Notes: generated by a model from the letters alone, not told the origin. 64,000 nt of DNA from Leisingera daeponensis DSM 23529 (GCF_000473145.1 NZ_KI421500.1:1302225-1366224); one strand, 5' to 3'. Numbered from the stretch's first letter, positions 1 to 8,535 are shown. A program made the numbers and translations.

Positions 1-53
1 ACGCGTTCCGGATGAACAAGCTGGACCGCGAATTCGGCGTGGAGGAAGAATAA
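1..53 (+). CDS. DUF4212-type small symporter subunit, C-terminal end only
   Basis: The window opens inside a gene. Read in the frame that ends at the TAA at 51-53, the last codons give FRMNKLDREFGVEEE. This tail matches the C-terminus of DUF4212 proteins as I remember them (a final transmembrane helix followed by a conserved N-K/R-L-D-R-E-F segment). DUF4212 proteins are small two-helix membrane proteins encoded directly upstream of a sodium:solute symporter. Only one base separates this stop from the symporter ATG at 55, so the two are surely co-translated. The family call rests on this short tail and the neighbour. Confidence 0.7.
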   Translation, partial: AFRMNKLDREFGVEEE

Positions 54-54
54 G

Positions 55-1839
55 ATGGACCAGTTTACCATCAACCTGCTGTTTGTGGGCGCATCTTTCG
101 CGCTTTACATCGGCATCGCGATCTGGGCCCGTGCGGGCTCCACATCTGAATTCTATGCCGCAGGCCGGGGTGTTCACCCTGTCACCAACGGCATGGCAAC
201 CGCGGCTGACTGGATGTCGGCAGCGTCTTTCATCTCGATGGCGGGCCTCATCGCCTTCACCGGCTATGACAACTCCACCTTCCTGATGGGCTGGACCGGC
301 GGCTACGTTCTGCTGGCGCTGCTGCTTGCGCCCTACCTGCGCAAGTTCGGCAAGTTCACCGTATCCGAGTTCATCGGCGACCGGTTCTACTCCCCGACCG
401 CGCGCGTGGTGGCTGTGATCTGTCTGATCGTCGCCTCGACCACCTACGTGATCGGCCAGATGACCGGCGTTGGCGTGGCCTTCGGCCGCTTTCTGGAGGT
501 CTCCAACACCGCGGGCCTGCTGATCGGCGCCTGTGTGGTCTTTGCCTACGCCGTGTTCGGCGGCATGAAGGGCGTGACCTACACCCAGGTGGCCCAGTAC
601 GTCGTGCTCATCACCGCCTATACGATCCCTGCGATCTTCATCTCGCTGCAGCTGACCGGCAACCCGATCCCGGCGCTCGGCCTGTTTGGCGATCACGCCG
701 CCTCTGGCGAGCCGCTGCTCGCGAAGCTCGATGCGATCGTCAAGGAGCTGGGCTTCAATGAGTACACAGCGCACCATGGCGACACGTTCAACATGGTCCT
801 GTTCACGCTGTCGCTGATGATCGGCACCGCTGGCCTGCCGCATGTGATCATGCGCTTCTTCACCGTGCCGCGCGTGGCCGATGCCCGCTGGTCGGCCGGC
901 TGGGCGCTGGTGTTCATCGCGCTGCTCTATCTGACCGCTCCGGCAGTTGGCGCCATGGCCCGCCTCAACATCACCGAGATGATGTGGCCCAACGGCGGCA
1001 TCGAAGGCGGCGCCGTGACTGTGCAGCAGATCGAAGAAGATCCCAAGTACGACTGGATGGCGACCTGGCAGCAGACCGGCCTTCTGGGCTGGGAAGACAA
1101 GAACGGCGATGGTGCGATCCAGTACTACAACGACCAGAACGCCGATCTGCAGGCCACTGCCGAGGCAAACGGCTGGGCCGGCAACGAGCTGACCAACTTC
1201 AACCGCGACATCCTGGTTCTGGCCAATCCTGAGATTGCCAACCTGCCGGGCTGGGTGATCGGTCTGGTGGCGGCTGGCGGCCTGGCGGCTGCACTGTCCA
1301 CCGCTGCGGGCCTCCTGCTGGCGATCTCCTCGGCGGTGTCGCACGACCTGATCAAAGGCTCGATCAACCCGAGCATCTCGGAAAAAGGCGAGCTGCTGTC
1401 GGCCCGTATCGCCATGGCCGTGGCCATCGGTGTGGCAACCTACCTGGGTCTGAACCCGCCGGGCTTTGCCGCGCAGACCGTGGCGCTGGCCTTCGGCCTC
1501 GCTGCTGCCTCGATCTTCCCGGCGCTGATGATGGGCATCTTCACCAAGGTGAACAACAAAGGTGCCGTGGCCGGTATGCTGGCAGGGCTGATCGTGACCC
1601 TGGTCTACATCTTCCTGCACAAGGGCTGGATGTTCATTCCGGACACCAACTCCTTCACTGATGCGGATCCGCTGCTAGGCACCATCAAATCCACCTCCTT
1701 CGGTGCGGTTGGCGCGATGGTGAACTTCGCAGTGGCCTTCATTGTCTCCAAATCGACCGAAGCCATCCCGGCCGAGATCGAGGAGCTGGTGGAAAGCGTC
1801 CGCATCCCGCGCGGCGCCGGGGCCGCACAGGACCACTAA
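55..1839 (+). CDS. Sodium:solute symporter (SSS family, VC_2705/ActP-like)
   Basis: 594-residue inner-membrane protein of about 13 helices, typical of SSS carriers such as ActP/PutP. The N-terminus runs straight into helix 1, followed by the family's SEFYAAGRGVHPVTNGMATAADWMSAASF segment around residues 31-60. It couples Na+ uptake to import of a small organic solute. A DUF4212 small subunit upstream places it in the VC_2705 subfamily, often annotated as acetate/organic-acid transporters; the substrate cannot be read from sequence. A hydrophilic insert (about residues 330-385, rich in D/N/Q/E) looks extracytoplasmic. The ATG at 55 is preceded by GGAGG at 41-45 inside the upstream gene. Two hairpins follow the stop, so the unit probably ends here, although the next gene is part of a commonly conserved neighbourhood. 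Confidence 0.9.
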   Translation: MDQFTINLLFVGASFALYIGIAIWARAGSTSEFYAAGRGVHPVTNGMATAADWMSAASFISMAGLIAFTGYDNSTFLMGWTGGYVLLALLLAPYLRKFGKFTVSEFIGDRFYSPTARVVAVICLIVASTTYVIGQMTGVGVAFGRFLEVSNTAGLLIGACVVFAYAVFGGMKGVTYTQVAQYVVLITAYTIPAIFISLQLTGNPIPALGLFGDHAASGEPLLAKLDAIVKELGFNEYTAHHGDTFNMVLFTLSLMIGTAGLPHVIMRFFTVPRVADARWSAGWALVFIALLYLTAPAVGAMARLNITEMMWPNGGIEGGAVTVQQIEEDPKYDWMATWQQTGLLGWEDKNGDGAIQYYNDQNADLQATAEANGWAGNELTNFNRDILVLANPEIANLPGWVIGLVAAGGLAAALSTAAGLLLAISSAVSHDLIKGSINPSISEKGELLSARIAMAVAIGVATYLGLNPPGFAAQTVALAFGLAAASIFPALMMGIFTKVNNKGAVAGMLAGLIVTLVYIFLHKGWMFIPDTNSFTDADPLLGTIKSTSFGAVGAMVNFAVAFIVSKSTEAIPAEIEELVESVRIPRGAGAAQDH

Positions 1840-1848
1840 CCTCCCCTG

Positions 1849-1923
1849 GGCGGGCTGCCTCCCAGCGGCCCGCCTCTTTCCTCATGGTCCCGTCCGGTTC
1901 ACACTCGGCGGGACCATTTTTTT
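1849..1923 (+). terminator. Tandem hairpins ending the symporter transcript
   Basis: First stem: GGCGGGC at 1849-1855 pairs with GCCCGCC at 1868-1874, followed by TCTTTCC. Second stem: GGTCCCGTCCG at 1886-1896 pairs with CGGCGGGACC at 1906-1915 with one bulged base, followed by ATTTTTTTCC at 1916-1925. The second is a textbook intrinsic terminator with a T-run. It lies only about 25 bp before the DUF294 start codon, so that gene may need its own promoter or read-through. Confidence 0.8.
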
Positions 1924-1946
1924 CCTGATTCCATGCAGGTACGCCC

Positions 1947-3770
1947 ATGCCCCTTTCTGACGCTGCGCTGCTCCGCTTTCTGACTTCGGTCCACCCCTAC
2001 GACAGCCTGGAACCGGCACTGCTGCAGGCGCTGGCCCCCAAGTTCCGCCAGATCGATGCAGCCGCGGGCGATGCAGTCTATGCGCTGAACGAGGATCTGG
2101 AAGGGCTTTATCTGGTCCACACCGGCGAGGTGGAAGTGACCGATGAGAACGGCATTCCCGTTTCGATTCTGGGTCCCCGCAACTCTTTCGGCGAACGCGG
2201 GCTGACCCGCGGCGGCCGGGCGGTGACCTCTGCGCGGACCACCAAAGACACGCTCCTGCTGCTGCTGCCCAAGGCGGATTTCCACGCCCTGATGGCGAAC
2301 CAGCCGAAGGTCGCCAAATTCTTCGACCGCCGCCGTCCCGGCAGCCAGGTTTCCGGCAGCCTTGCCACCACCCGGGTTGAGGCCATCATGGCGCGCGCGC
2401 CCGTCACCTGTTCCGGCGGCCTTACCTGCCAGGGCGCCGCGCAGCTTATGCGGGACCGCCGCATCTCCTCCGTCTGCGTGACCGACGGCGACCGCTTGCA
2501 AGGCATCCTGACCACCCGCGACCTGACGGCCAAGATCCTTGCCGCAGGCAAGCCGATCTCCACCCCGGTCTGCAACGTGATGACCCCGGACCCGCTGACT
2601 CTGGCGCCCTCCGCCATCGGCTCCGACGTGCTGCACATGATGATGGAGCACGGCATCGGCCACATCCCGGTGGTCGAGGCTGGCAAGCTCGCAGGCATCG
2701 TCACGCAGACCGACCTCACGCGGTTCCAGGCCGTCAGCTCCGGCGAGATGGTGTCGAGCATCGCCCGTGCGGCGTCGGCTGAAGACATGGCCAAGGCCAC
2801 CGCCGAAATCCCCCGCCTTCTGGTGCAGCTGGTGGCAGGCGGCAACCGGCACGAGGTGGTGACCCGGCTGATCACCGACATCGCCGACACCGTGACCCGC
2901 CGCCTGCTGGCATTGGCGGAAGACAAACTTGGCCCGGCCCCGGTGCCCTACCTGTGGCTCGCCTGCGGCTCGCAAGGGCGGCGCGAGCAGACGGGCGTAT
3001 CCGACCAGGACAACTGCATGATCCTCTCCGACGGGCTGGCCCCTGGCGATGAGGCCTATTTCGAACAGCTTGCCCAGTTTGTCTGCGACGGGCTCAACAC
3101 CTGCGGCTATGTCTATTGCCCTGGCGATATGATGGCCTCCAACCCGCGCTGGCGGCAGCCGCTGCGCGTCTGGCGCGACTATTTCCGCGGCTGGATTGTC
3201 AAGCCGAACCCCGAGGCGCAGATGCTGGCCTCGGTGATGTTCGACCTGCGCCCCATCGGCGGCGACGCCGCGCTGTTTGCCGACCTGCAGCAGGAGACCC
3301 TGCAAGCGGCCAGCGCCAATACCATCTTCACCGCCCATATGATCGCCAATTCGCTGAAACACACGCCGCCCCTGGGCCTGTTGCGCGGGCTCGCCACCAT
3401 CCGCTCGGGCGAGCACCGCAACACGCTCGACATGAAGCACAACGGCGTGGTGCCGGTGGTGGACCTGGGCCGGGTCTATGCGCTGCAGGGGAAACTGGCG
3501 GAGGTCAACACCCGCGCCCGGCTGGAGGCCGCCGAGGCCGCGGGCGTGCTCAGCCCCTCCGGCGCGCGGGATCTGACGGATGCTTACGACCTGATCGCCC
3601 AGACCAGGCTGGAGCATCAGGCGGCGCAGATCCGCGGCGGCCAGGCGCCGGACAATTACCTGGCGCCCTCGGACCTGTCGGATTTTGAGCGAAGTCATCT
3701 GCGCGATGCCTTTGTTGTGGTAAAGACGATGCAATCGGCAGTTGGGCACGGTAAGGGAATGCTGAGCTGA
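1947..3770 (+). CDS. cNMP-binding/CBS/DUF294 nucleotidyltransferase-like protein
   Basis: 607 residues. Domain order: an N-terminal cyclic-nucleotide-binding fold (about 20-120, with FGERGL and a following basic stretch), two CBS repeats (about 145-270, each with ILTTRDLT or IVTQTDLT), then a DUF294 nucleotidyltransferase-like domain containing WLACGSQGRREQTGVSDQDN (about 336-355), where GSxGRxE and DxD are the expected metal/nucleotide residues, and a DUF294 C-terminal helical domain. This architecture is known near SSS symporters and PolC-like exonucleases and resembles GlnD/uridylyltransferase-type sensors. It is predicted soluble. A role in nucleotide-sensing control of the neighbouring transporter is inference from context. 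The ATG at 1947 follows a weak GCAGGT. Confidence 0.85.
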   Translation: MPLSDAALLRFLTSVHPYDSLEPALLQALAPKFRQIDAAAGDAVYALNEDLEGLYLVHTGEVEVTDENGIPVSILGPRNSFGERGLTRGGRAVTSARTTKDTLLLLLPKADFHALMANQPKVAKFFDRRRPGSQVSGSLATTRVEAIMARAPVTCSGGLTCQGAAQLMRDRRISSVCVTDGDRLQGILTTRDLTAKILAAGKPISTPVCNVMTPDPLTLAPSAIGSDVLHMMMEHGIGHIPVVEAGKLAGIVTQTDLTRFQAVSSGEMVSSIARAASAEDMAKATAEIPRLLVQLVAGGNRHEVVTRLITDIADTVTRRLLALAEDKLGPAPVPYLWLACGSQGRREQTGVSDQDNCMILSDGLAPGDEAYFEQLAQFVCDGLNTCGYVYCPGDMMASNPRWRQPLRVWRDYFRGWIVKPNPEAQMLASVMFDLRPIGGDAALFADLQQETLQAASANTIFTAHMIANSLKHTPPLGLLRGLATIRSGEHRNTLDMKHNGVVPVVDLGRVYALQGKLAEVNTRARLEAAEAAGVLSPSGARDLTDAYDLIAQTRLEHQAAQIRGGQAPDNYLAPSDLSDFERSHLRDAFVVVKTMQSAVGHGKGMLS

Positions 3771-3830
3771 CAGCTGCGCGCGCGGAGCGTGCGGGAGCCT
3801 GCGGCGCGAGTATTTTGAGAAAGATGAAAA
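3771..3830 (+). repeat. Copy A of dispersed structured intergenic repeat (tail conserved)
   Basis: GC-rich imperfect palindrome right after the DUF294 stop, ending in GAGTATTTTGAGAAAGATGA at 3808-3827. The same tail (GGAGTATTTnnGnnAAGATGAA) occurs on the minus strand at 13061-13120, 9545-9601 and, more diverged, 48776-48845. In this copy the stem part is degenerate and the tail is well kept. It sits immediately downstream of a gene, as the other copies do. Confidence 0.6.
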
Positions 3831-3855
3831 GGCCGGTGGCCTGCGGGGAGATGGG

Positions 3856-4374
3856 ATGTTTCTGGAACTGATTGCGGTGATTTTTGCAGGGATCGCGGCG
3901 GCGGGCGTGGTGATGCTCTTGAACCGGACGCTGAAGGGGCGGCTGCCGCGCTGGATGGCGCCGGTGGCGGCGGGGCTTGCAATGATCGGCGTCACCATCG
4001 CCTCGGAATACGGCTGGTACGGGCGCACCAGGGCCGCCCTTCCGGAAGGGGTGGAAGTGGCAGAAACGGTTCAGAACAAAAGCTTCTACCGGCCCTGGAC
4101 CTATGCCGTGCCCTATGTGGACCGGTTTGCCGCCATCGACACCGCCACCATGAAAAGCCACGAGGCGCATCCGCAGGTCTATCTGGCCGAGGTGTATTTC
4201 TTTGGCCGCTGGGCGCCGCTCAGCAAGCGGCCTGCGGTGCTGGACTGCGGCAAATGGCGCCGCGCTCTGGTCGCGAGCGGCACCGTCTTTTCCGGCAACA
4301 GCCTGCCCGCGGGGCTCGATTGGGTTGCCGGCGGCCCGGAGGACGCGCTGCTGACCACGGTCTGCGGAGAGTAG
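3856..4374 (+). CDS. Small membrane protein of unknown function
   Basis: 172 residues. Two hydrophobic helices near the N-terminus (about 3-22 and 37-54) are followed by a roughly 115-residue polar domain with conserved-looking aromatic positions (YRPWTYAVPYVDRF) and one Cys (DCGKW). I recognise no family. The ATG at 3856 has GGGGAG about 6 bp upstream; an in-frame alternative is not apparent. The stop is followed after two bases by the exonuclease ATG, so the two genes are almost certainly one operon. A protein of this kind recurs between DUF294 and exonuclease genes in related bacteria as far as I recall, suggesting a shared role with the transporter locus. No enzymatic motif is visible. 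Confidence 0.7.
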   Translation: MFLELIAVIFAGIAAAGVVMLLNRTLKGRLPRWMAPVAAGLAMIGVTIASEYGWYGRTRAALPEGVEVAETVQNKSFYRPWTYAVPYVDRFAAIDTATMKSHEAHPQVYLAEVYFFGRWAPLSKRPAVLDCGKWRRALVASGTVFSGNSLPAGLDWVAGGPEDALLTTVCGE

Positions 4375-4376
4375 CG

Positions 4377-5786
4377 ATGCTGTCACGTCTGAGCCTGCGT
4401 CTGCGGATCTTTCTGTTCTTCTGCCTGCTGGCGCTTGGCGGCATTGCCGTCACCGGCGGCGCGCTGTGGCTTGGCTACAGCCGCGCGGGCCAGCCCGCAC
4501 TGAGCGATGCCTTCATTTTTTCCGGCCTGCTCAGCAGCTTTGCCATGCTCGGGCTGTGCGCCGGGGTCTGGCTGCTGTTTGACGAGAACGTCGCCAAGCC
4601 GATCGAACGGCTGGCGGCAGGCATGCGCGCCCGCGCCCACGCCGGCGTGAACAAGGAGCTGGACACCCACAGCGCCCGCTACCTGGGCGACCTGGCGGCC
4701 GCTGCCGAGGGGCTGGCGGGCCAGCTGGGCGCCTCTGCCCTGTCCGCGGCCGAGGCCATTGCCCGCGAGACCGAGCATCTCGAAGCCGAGAAAGCCCGTC
4801 TTGCGGCGCTGCTCACCGACATTCCGATTGCCACGGTCATGGCCAGCCCTGCGCATCAGATCGTGCTCTATGACGGCCAGGCCGCTGCGGTGCTGGCGCA
4901 GGAAGCGCCGCCGCGGCTCAACGCGCCGCTATCCGATTACCTGGACCGCACCGGGCTGGAGGCCGCCTACGGCCGGCTGGTGCGCAGCGGCCTGGAAGTT
5001 CTGGCCGAGGTGAAAAGCGCCAGCGGCAGCCAGGTTTTCGATCTGCGGCTGAAACCGCTGGGCGGCGCGCCGGGCTATATCATCCTGTTCGAAGGCGCCC
5101 ATGCGGACCTTGCCCCCGGCGACTCGCGGCCGCTGGTCTATGATTTTGCTCTGCTGGACACCGAGCACGCGGAACTGGACAGCCGCAAGCTGTCAAACCT
5201 CAGCTATGTGGTGTTCGACACCGAAACCACCGGCCTCCTGCCGCATAAGGACGAGATCGTCCAGATCGGCGCGCTGCGGGTGGTGCGAAACAGGATAGTT
5301 GCCGGCGAGCAGTTCGGCACCCTGGTCGACCCCGGCACGCCGATCCCCGCCGCCTCCACCAAGGTGCATGGGATCAGCGATGCCATGGTGCAGGGCGCGC
5401 CGGACATCGGCAAAGCTGCCCGCGCCTTTCACCGGTTTGCCTCCGACGCGGTGATCGTCGCCCATAATGCGCCGTTCGACATGGCCTTTCTGCGCCGCCA
5501 CGCCAAACGTGCGGGCGTCAGCTGGGACCAGCCGGTCTTGGACACCGTGCTGCTGAGCGCGGTGCTGTTCGGCGCCTCGCAGAGCCACACGCTGGATGCG
5601 CTGTGCGAGCGGCTGGAAGTGACCATCCCGCCTGCCCTGCGCCACACCGCAATGGGGGATGCTCAGGCCACGGCAGAGGTGTTCTGCAAGATGCTGCCGA
5701 TGCTGGAGGCGCGCGGCCTCGGCACCTTTGGCGCGGTGCTTGAAGAGACCCGCAAGCACGGACGCCTGTTAGAGGACTTGAATTAG
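4377..5786 (+). CDS. Membrane-anchored DEDDh 3'-5' exonuclease (PolC/DnaQ-like)
   Basis: 469 residues. The N-terminus has two membrane helices (about 8-30 and 43-62) in a sensor-like arrangement, then a HAMP/coiled-coil-like stretch and a PAS-like region (about 145-250). The C-terminal exonuclease domain has ExoI VVFDTETTGL (about 280), ExoII VIVAHNAPFDMAFL and ExoIII HTAMGDAQATAEVF, giving the full D-E-D-D-H set. Such a domain normally removes nucleotides from 3' ends with two metal ions. Tethering it to the membrane behind a PAS-like module is unusual for a proofreading subunit and suggests a signalling or nucleotide-turnover role linked to the upstream DUF294 gene. An upstream extension to 4254 exists, but the ATG at 4377, directly before the hydrophobic helix, is the better start. 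Confidence 0.85.
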   Translation: MLSRLSLRLRIFLFFCLLALGGIAVTGGALWLGYSRAGQPALSDAFIFSGLLSSFAMLGLCAGVWLLFDENVAKPIERLAAGMRARAHAGVNKELDTHSARYLGDLAAAAEGLAGQLGASALSAAEAIARETEHLEAEKARLAALLTDIPIATVMASPAHQIVLYDGQAAAVLAQEAPPRLNAPLSDYLDRTGLEAAYGRLVRSGLEVLAEVKSASGSQVFDLRLKPLGGAPGYIILFEGAHADLAPGDSRPLVYDFALLDTEHAELDSRKLSNLSYVVFDTETTGLLPHKDEIVQIGALRVVRNRIVAGEQFGTLVDPGTPIPAASTKVHGISDAMVQGAPDIGKAARAFHRFASDAVIVAHNAPFDMAFLRRHAKRAGVSWDQPVLDTVLLSAVLFGASQSHTLDALCERLEVTIPPALRHTAMGDAQATAEVFCKMLPMLEARGLGTFGAVLEETRKHGRLLEDLN

Positions 5787-5824
5787 CACCTGTATCTGCC
5801 GCGTAATCCGGGACATACAGGTGC
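5786..5824 (+). other. Long-loop inverted repeat after the exonuclease gene
   Basis: GCACCTGTAT (5786-5795) and ATACAGGTGC (5815-5824) are perfect 10-bp inverted arms separated by 19 bases. The left arm begins on the last base of the exonuclease stop codon. No T-run follows, so it is either a weak terminator or a protein-binding site serving the flavin reductase gene that starts at 5887. Confidence 0.5.
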
Positions 5825-5886
5825 AAGGTGGACAATCGCCCCCATGCATGGCAGGTCACTGCCGGAACGAAAAAGAGGCGCGCGAC

Positions 5887-6387
5887 ATGGCCGACACCAG
5901 CTTTACCCCCGGGCCGGAGACCGCCCGGGCCTACCGCGATGCGCTCGGCTGCTTCGGCACCGGGGTGACGGTTGTCACCACCCTGACCCCGCGCGGCCCG
6001 CTGGCGATCACCGTCAACAGCTTCACCTCCGTCTCGCTGGAGCCGCCGCTGCTGTTGTGGTGCCCGGCCAAAGCCTCGCTGCGCCATGACGCCTTTGTCG
6101 GCGCCGAACATTTTGCCATTCACGTGATGGCAGAGGACCAGCTGGACCTGGCCAAGCATTTCGCCGCCAACGGTGAGGATTTCTCTGCCGCTGCCTGGCA
6201 GCCGAATGCGCTGGGATCGCCGGCGCTGGAGGCAGTGATCGCCCGTTTCGACTGCCGCCGTTTTGCTGCCCATCCGGCAGGCGATCACACCATCGTCGTC
6301 GGCGAGGTGGCCAGCGTCACCACCCGGCCCGGCAAAGGACTGATCTTCAAGCGCGGCCAGTACGGCGGTTTTCTGGAACAGAGCTGA
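5887..6387 (+). CDS. Flavin reductase family protein (DIM6/NTAB fold)
   Basis: 166 residues. The flavin-reductase-like split-barrel is clear: YRDALGCFGTGVTVVTT near the N-terminus, AITVNSFTSVSLEPPLLLWC in the middle, and HTIVVGEVASV near the end. Members reduce FMN/FAD with NAD(P)H for a partner monooxygenase or act as FMN-dependent oxidoreductases. No monooxygenase gene is adjacent, so the partner is unknown; a link to the pyrimidine region nearby (RutF is of this fold) is possible but unproven. The ATG at 5887 with GAGG upstream is preferred over an earlier in-frame start at 5821. Confidence 0.85.
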   Translation: MADTSFTPGPETARAYRDALGCFGTGVTVVTTLTPRGPLAITVNSFTSVSLEPPLLLWCPAKASLRHDAFVGAEHFAIHVMAEDQLDLAKHFAANGEDFSAAAWQPNALGSPALEAVIARFDCRRFAAHPAGDHTIVVGEVASVTTRPGKGLIFKRGQYGGFLEQS

Positions 6388-6417
6388 GCACCCTGCGGCA
6401 AGGCCGCGCGGGCATCC

Positions 6418-7395
6418 TCATCCGGCGGGTAAAACCGGCGGCAGGTCTGCGGGCAGCGCCCCGGCGGGGCCGGCCTCTGCCGCGGCGGCAGTGCCGCAAT
6501 CCTCCGTTGCCCCGCCCAGCCGATGCGGCAGGACCGCTGCCGCGGACAGGTCCATCCCCGGCGCCATGTGCAGCGCCCGCTGCGGGCAGATCGAGACACA
6601 CAGCCCGCATTGAAAGCACAAGGACTCCACAAAGCTCAGCGCGCCGCCGTTCTCCGTCAGGCTCAGCGCGTCCGATGGGCAGACCCAGACGCAGCTGCTG
6701 CAATGAGTGCAGCGGGCGGCATCCAGGCTGACAGCCCCATAGGGGGCCTGTTCCGGCAGCGCGATATTGCCTGCCTTGGAGGGCAGCAGGGCCGCAGCGC
6801 TGGCCCGTGCGGTATCCCTGCGGCTGCCCACCGCAAGAACGTCCGGCGACACGGAGGCAAACGGAAAGATCCCGGCCTCCAAACGCCGCGCCAGCGTGCC
6901 GCCGTCCCCGAACAGCAGGATCCGGCCCAGCCCGCCCAGCACATGCGCCAGTTCCACTTCCCGCTCCTGCTGCGCCAGACCGGCCGCGCCGTTGCAGGAT
7001 TGCAGGTGAATGACGTCGAAACCGCAGGCCAGCGCGTGAAGCAGGTCGGCATGGCCGATTTTCTGCAGGCAGCAGACCAGAACCGGGATCAGATCCGCCG
7101 CGGCCTCTGCCTGGCGGGGAAGGTCCACCGCTGCCGGCACAACCGGCTCCACCTCATAGAGGATCAGAACCTGGGCGCGGCCGGTTTCATGCTTGCGCTG
7201 ATGCGCCGCCCGGCACAGCGCCATCAGCGGCAGCTCGCAGCTCCTGCTGGCCACATCCAGCAGTGCCGGACGCCCGCGCGGCGCATGCCGCGCGTTGCAG
7301 GAAGGGGTCTCGGTCCGCCGGCAGACGCATATGTAATGCGGCGGGTATCCATCTGCCGTCTGCCCCTCAAGGATATCAGCGTGCATCTCTCCCAT
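6418..7395 (-). CDS. 4Fe-4S dicluster ferredoxin-type protein, probably truncated
   Basis: Two clear [4Fe-4S] motifs lie in the C-terminal half: CTHCSSCVWVCP and CFQCGLCVSICP. The preceding region (about 60-200) resembles the C-terminal half of a longer (about 650-residue) ferredoxin-like protein that in Rhodobacteraceae accompanies formate dehydrogenase accessory genes. No such genes are here. The usual sequence beyond the second cluster seems to be replaced by a short Ala/Pro/Gly tail, and the first 55 or so residues look unlike a genuine N-terminus. I read it as a shortened orphan or decaying gene. The start at 7395 is uncertain; a later Met is possible. Its 3' end converges on the flavin reductase gene. 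Confidence 0.55.
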   Translation of the reverse strand: MGEMHADILEGQTADGYPPHYICVCRRTETPSCNARHAPRGRPALLDVASRSCELPLMALCRAAHQRKHETGRAQVLILYEVEPVVPAAVDLPRQAEAAADLIPVLVCCLQKIGHADLLHALACGFDVIHLQSCNGAAGLAQQEREVELAHVLGGLGRILLFGDGGTLARRLEAGIFPFASVSPDVLAVGSRRDTARASAAALLPSKAGNIALPEQAPYGAVSLDAARCTHCSSCVWVCPSDALSLTENGGALSFVESLCFQCGLCVSICPQRALHMAPGMDLSAAAVLPHRLGGATEDCGTAAAAEAGPAGALPADLPPVLPAG

Positions 7396-7489
7396 GAAGT
7401 GATGTTAACATAAAAATCTTCTCCTACAGCGTGTGTTTCGCCGTTAGCGCAGAATTGTCGAAATTTTTACAAAACCCTGCGTAAAGCAA

Positions 7490-7522
7490 AAACAGGCCCG
7501 CCGGATGCCTGTCCGGCGGGCC
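7490..7522 (-). terminator. Intrinsic terminator of the pyrimidine transporter operon
   Basis: Perfect 11-bp stem, GGCCCGCCGGA (7495-7505) with TCCGGCGGGCC (7512-7522) and a 6-base loop. On the minus strand it is followed by TGTTTTTGC. It lies 27 bp beyond the stop of the substrate-binding protein gene, which fixes the end of the long minus-strand operon. Confidence 0.85.
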
Positions 7523-7548
7523 TTCGTATCGCAGCCGGCAAAGACGGC

Positions 7549-8535
7549 TCAGTTCAGCGCGGCATCGGTGATCGCGTGGGTCCAGGCGCCCTCCGGCTGC
7601 TTGGTGATCACCGGATCGGACCCGCCGCCCATCAGCGTCGACACCGTGCGCTCGTAATCCGCCGGGTCCAGCGCGCCGTTGCTGCCTGCGGTCAGCTTGG
7701 CAATCTCGCCCATCATCCGCTTCTGGTGCTCTTCGGTCTGCGCACCCGATGCATCATTGTCCAGCACGATGCCGGCCGCTTCGTCCGGGTTCTCCTCGGC
7801 ATATTTCCAGCCCTTCATCGAGGCCCGCACGAACCGCTCCATCTTGTCCGCAAACTCAGCGTTCTCGAGGTTCTCCTCCAGCACATAGAGACCGTCTTCC
7901 AGCGTCGCGACGCCCTGATCCTCATATTTGAAGGTGACCAGCTCCTCCGGGCTGACGCCCGCGTCGATGACCTGCCAGTATTCATTATAGGTCATGGTCG
8001 AGATGCAGTCCGCCTGGCGCTGCAGCAGCGGGTCCACGTTAAAGCCCTGTTTCAGCACCTCGACACCGTTTTCGTTCTTGCCATCTGTGCCGATGCCCAG
8101 CTGGCTCATCCAGCTCATGAAGGGGAACTCGTTGCCGAAGAACCAGACCCCCAGGGTGCGGTTCTTCAGATCTTCCGGGGTTTCGATGCCGGCATCCTTC
8201 CAGCAGGTCAGCATCATGCCGGAGGATTTGAACGGCTGCGCGATATTGACCAGCGGCAAGCCCTTCTCGCGCGCGGCCAGCGCCGCAGGCATCCATTCCA
8301 CCGTCACATCGGCGCCGCCGCCGGCAATCACCTGGGTCGGCGCAATATCAGGGCCGCCCGGCAGGATGGTGACATTCAGGTCCTCTTCTTCGTAAAACCC
8401 CTTGTCCAGCGCCACGTAATAGCCCGCGAACTGCGCCTGGGTCACCCATTTCAGCTGCAGCGTCACATCATCCGCCGCCTGCGCCGCTCCGGTTGCCCCC
8501 AGCGCCAGAGCCGCCGCAGTCATAATATGTTTCAT
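7549..8535 (-). CDS. ABC transporter substrate-binding protein, NMT1/SsuA-like (pyrimidine-linked)
   Basis: 328 residues with a Sec signal peptide (MKHIMTAAALALGATGAAQA, cleavage near 20). The mature protein starts DDVTLQLKWVTQAQFAGYYVALDKGFYEEEDLNVTI, the hallmark of NMT1/THI5-like periplasmic binding proteins, which bind pyrimidines, taurine or nitrate-like solutes. It is the last gene of a minus-strand unit with two permeases, an ATPase, HydA and HyuC, so uracil, thymine or a dihydropyrimidine/ureido derivative is the likely ligand (inference from context). Start ATG with GGGAG upstream. A strong terminator follows. Confidence 0.88.
   Translation of the reverse strand: MKHIMTAAALALGATGAAQAADDVTLQLKWVTQAQFAGYYVALDKGFYEEEDLNVTILPGGPDIAPTQVIAGGGADVTVEWMPAALAAREKGLPLVNIAQPFKSSGMMLTCWKDAGIETPEDLKNRTLGVWFFGNEFPFMSWMSQLGIGTDGKNENGVEVLKQGFNVDPLLQRQADCISTMTYNEYWQVIDAGVSPEELVTFKYEDQGVATLEDGLYVLEENLENAEFADKMERFVRASMKGWKYAEENPDEAAGIVLDNDASGAQTEEHQKRMMGEIAKLTAGSNGALDPADYERTVSTLMGGGSDPVITKQPEGAWTHAITDAALN

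Noticed and set aside
1899..4028. 709-codon minus-strand open frame opposite the DUF294 gene
   Set aside because: Antisense to a clearly recognisable cNMP/CBS/DUF294 protein, low-complexity basic composition and no known motif; a shadow of the real gene.
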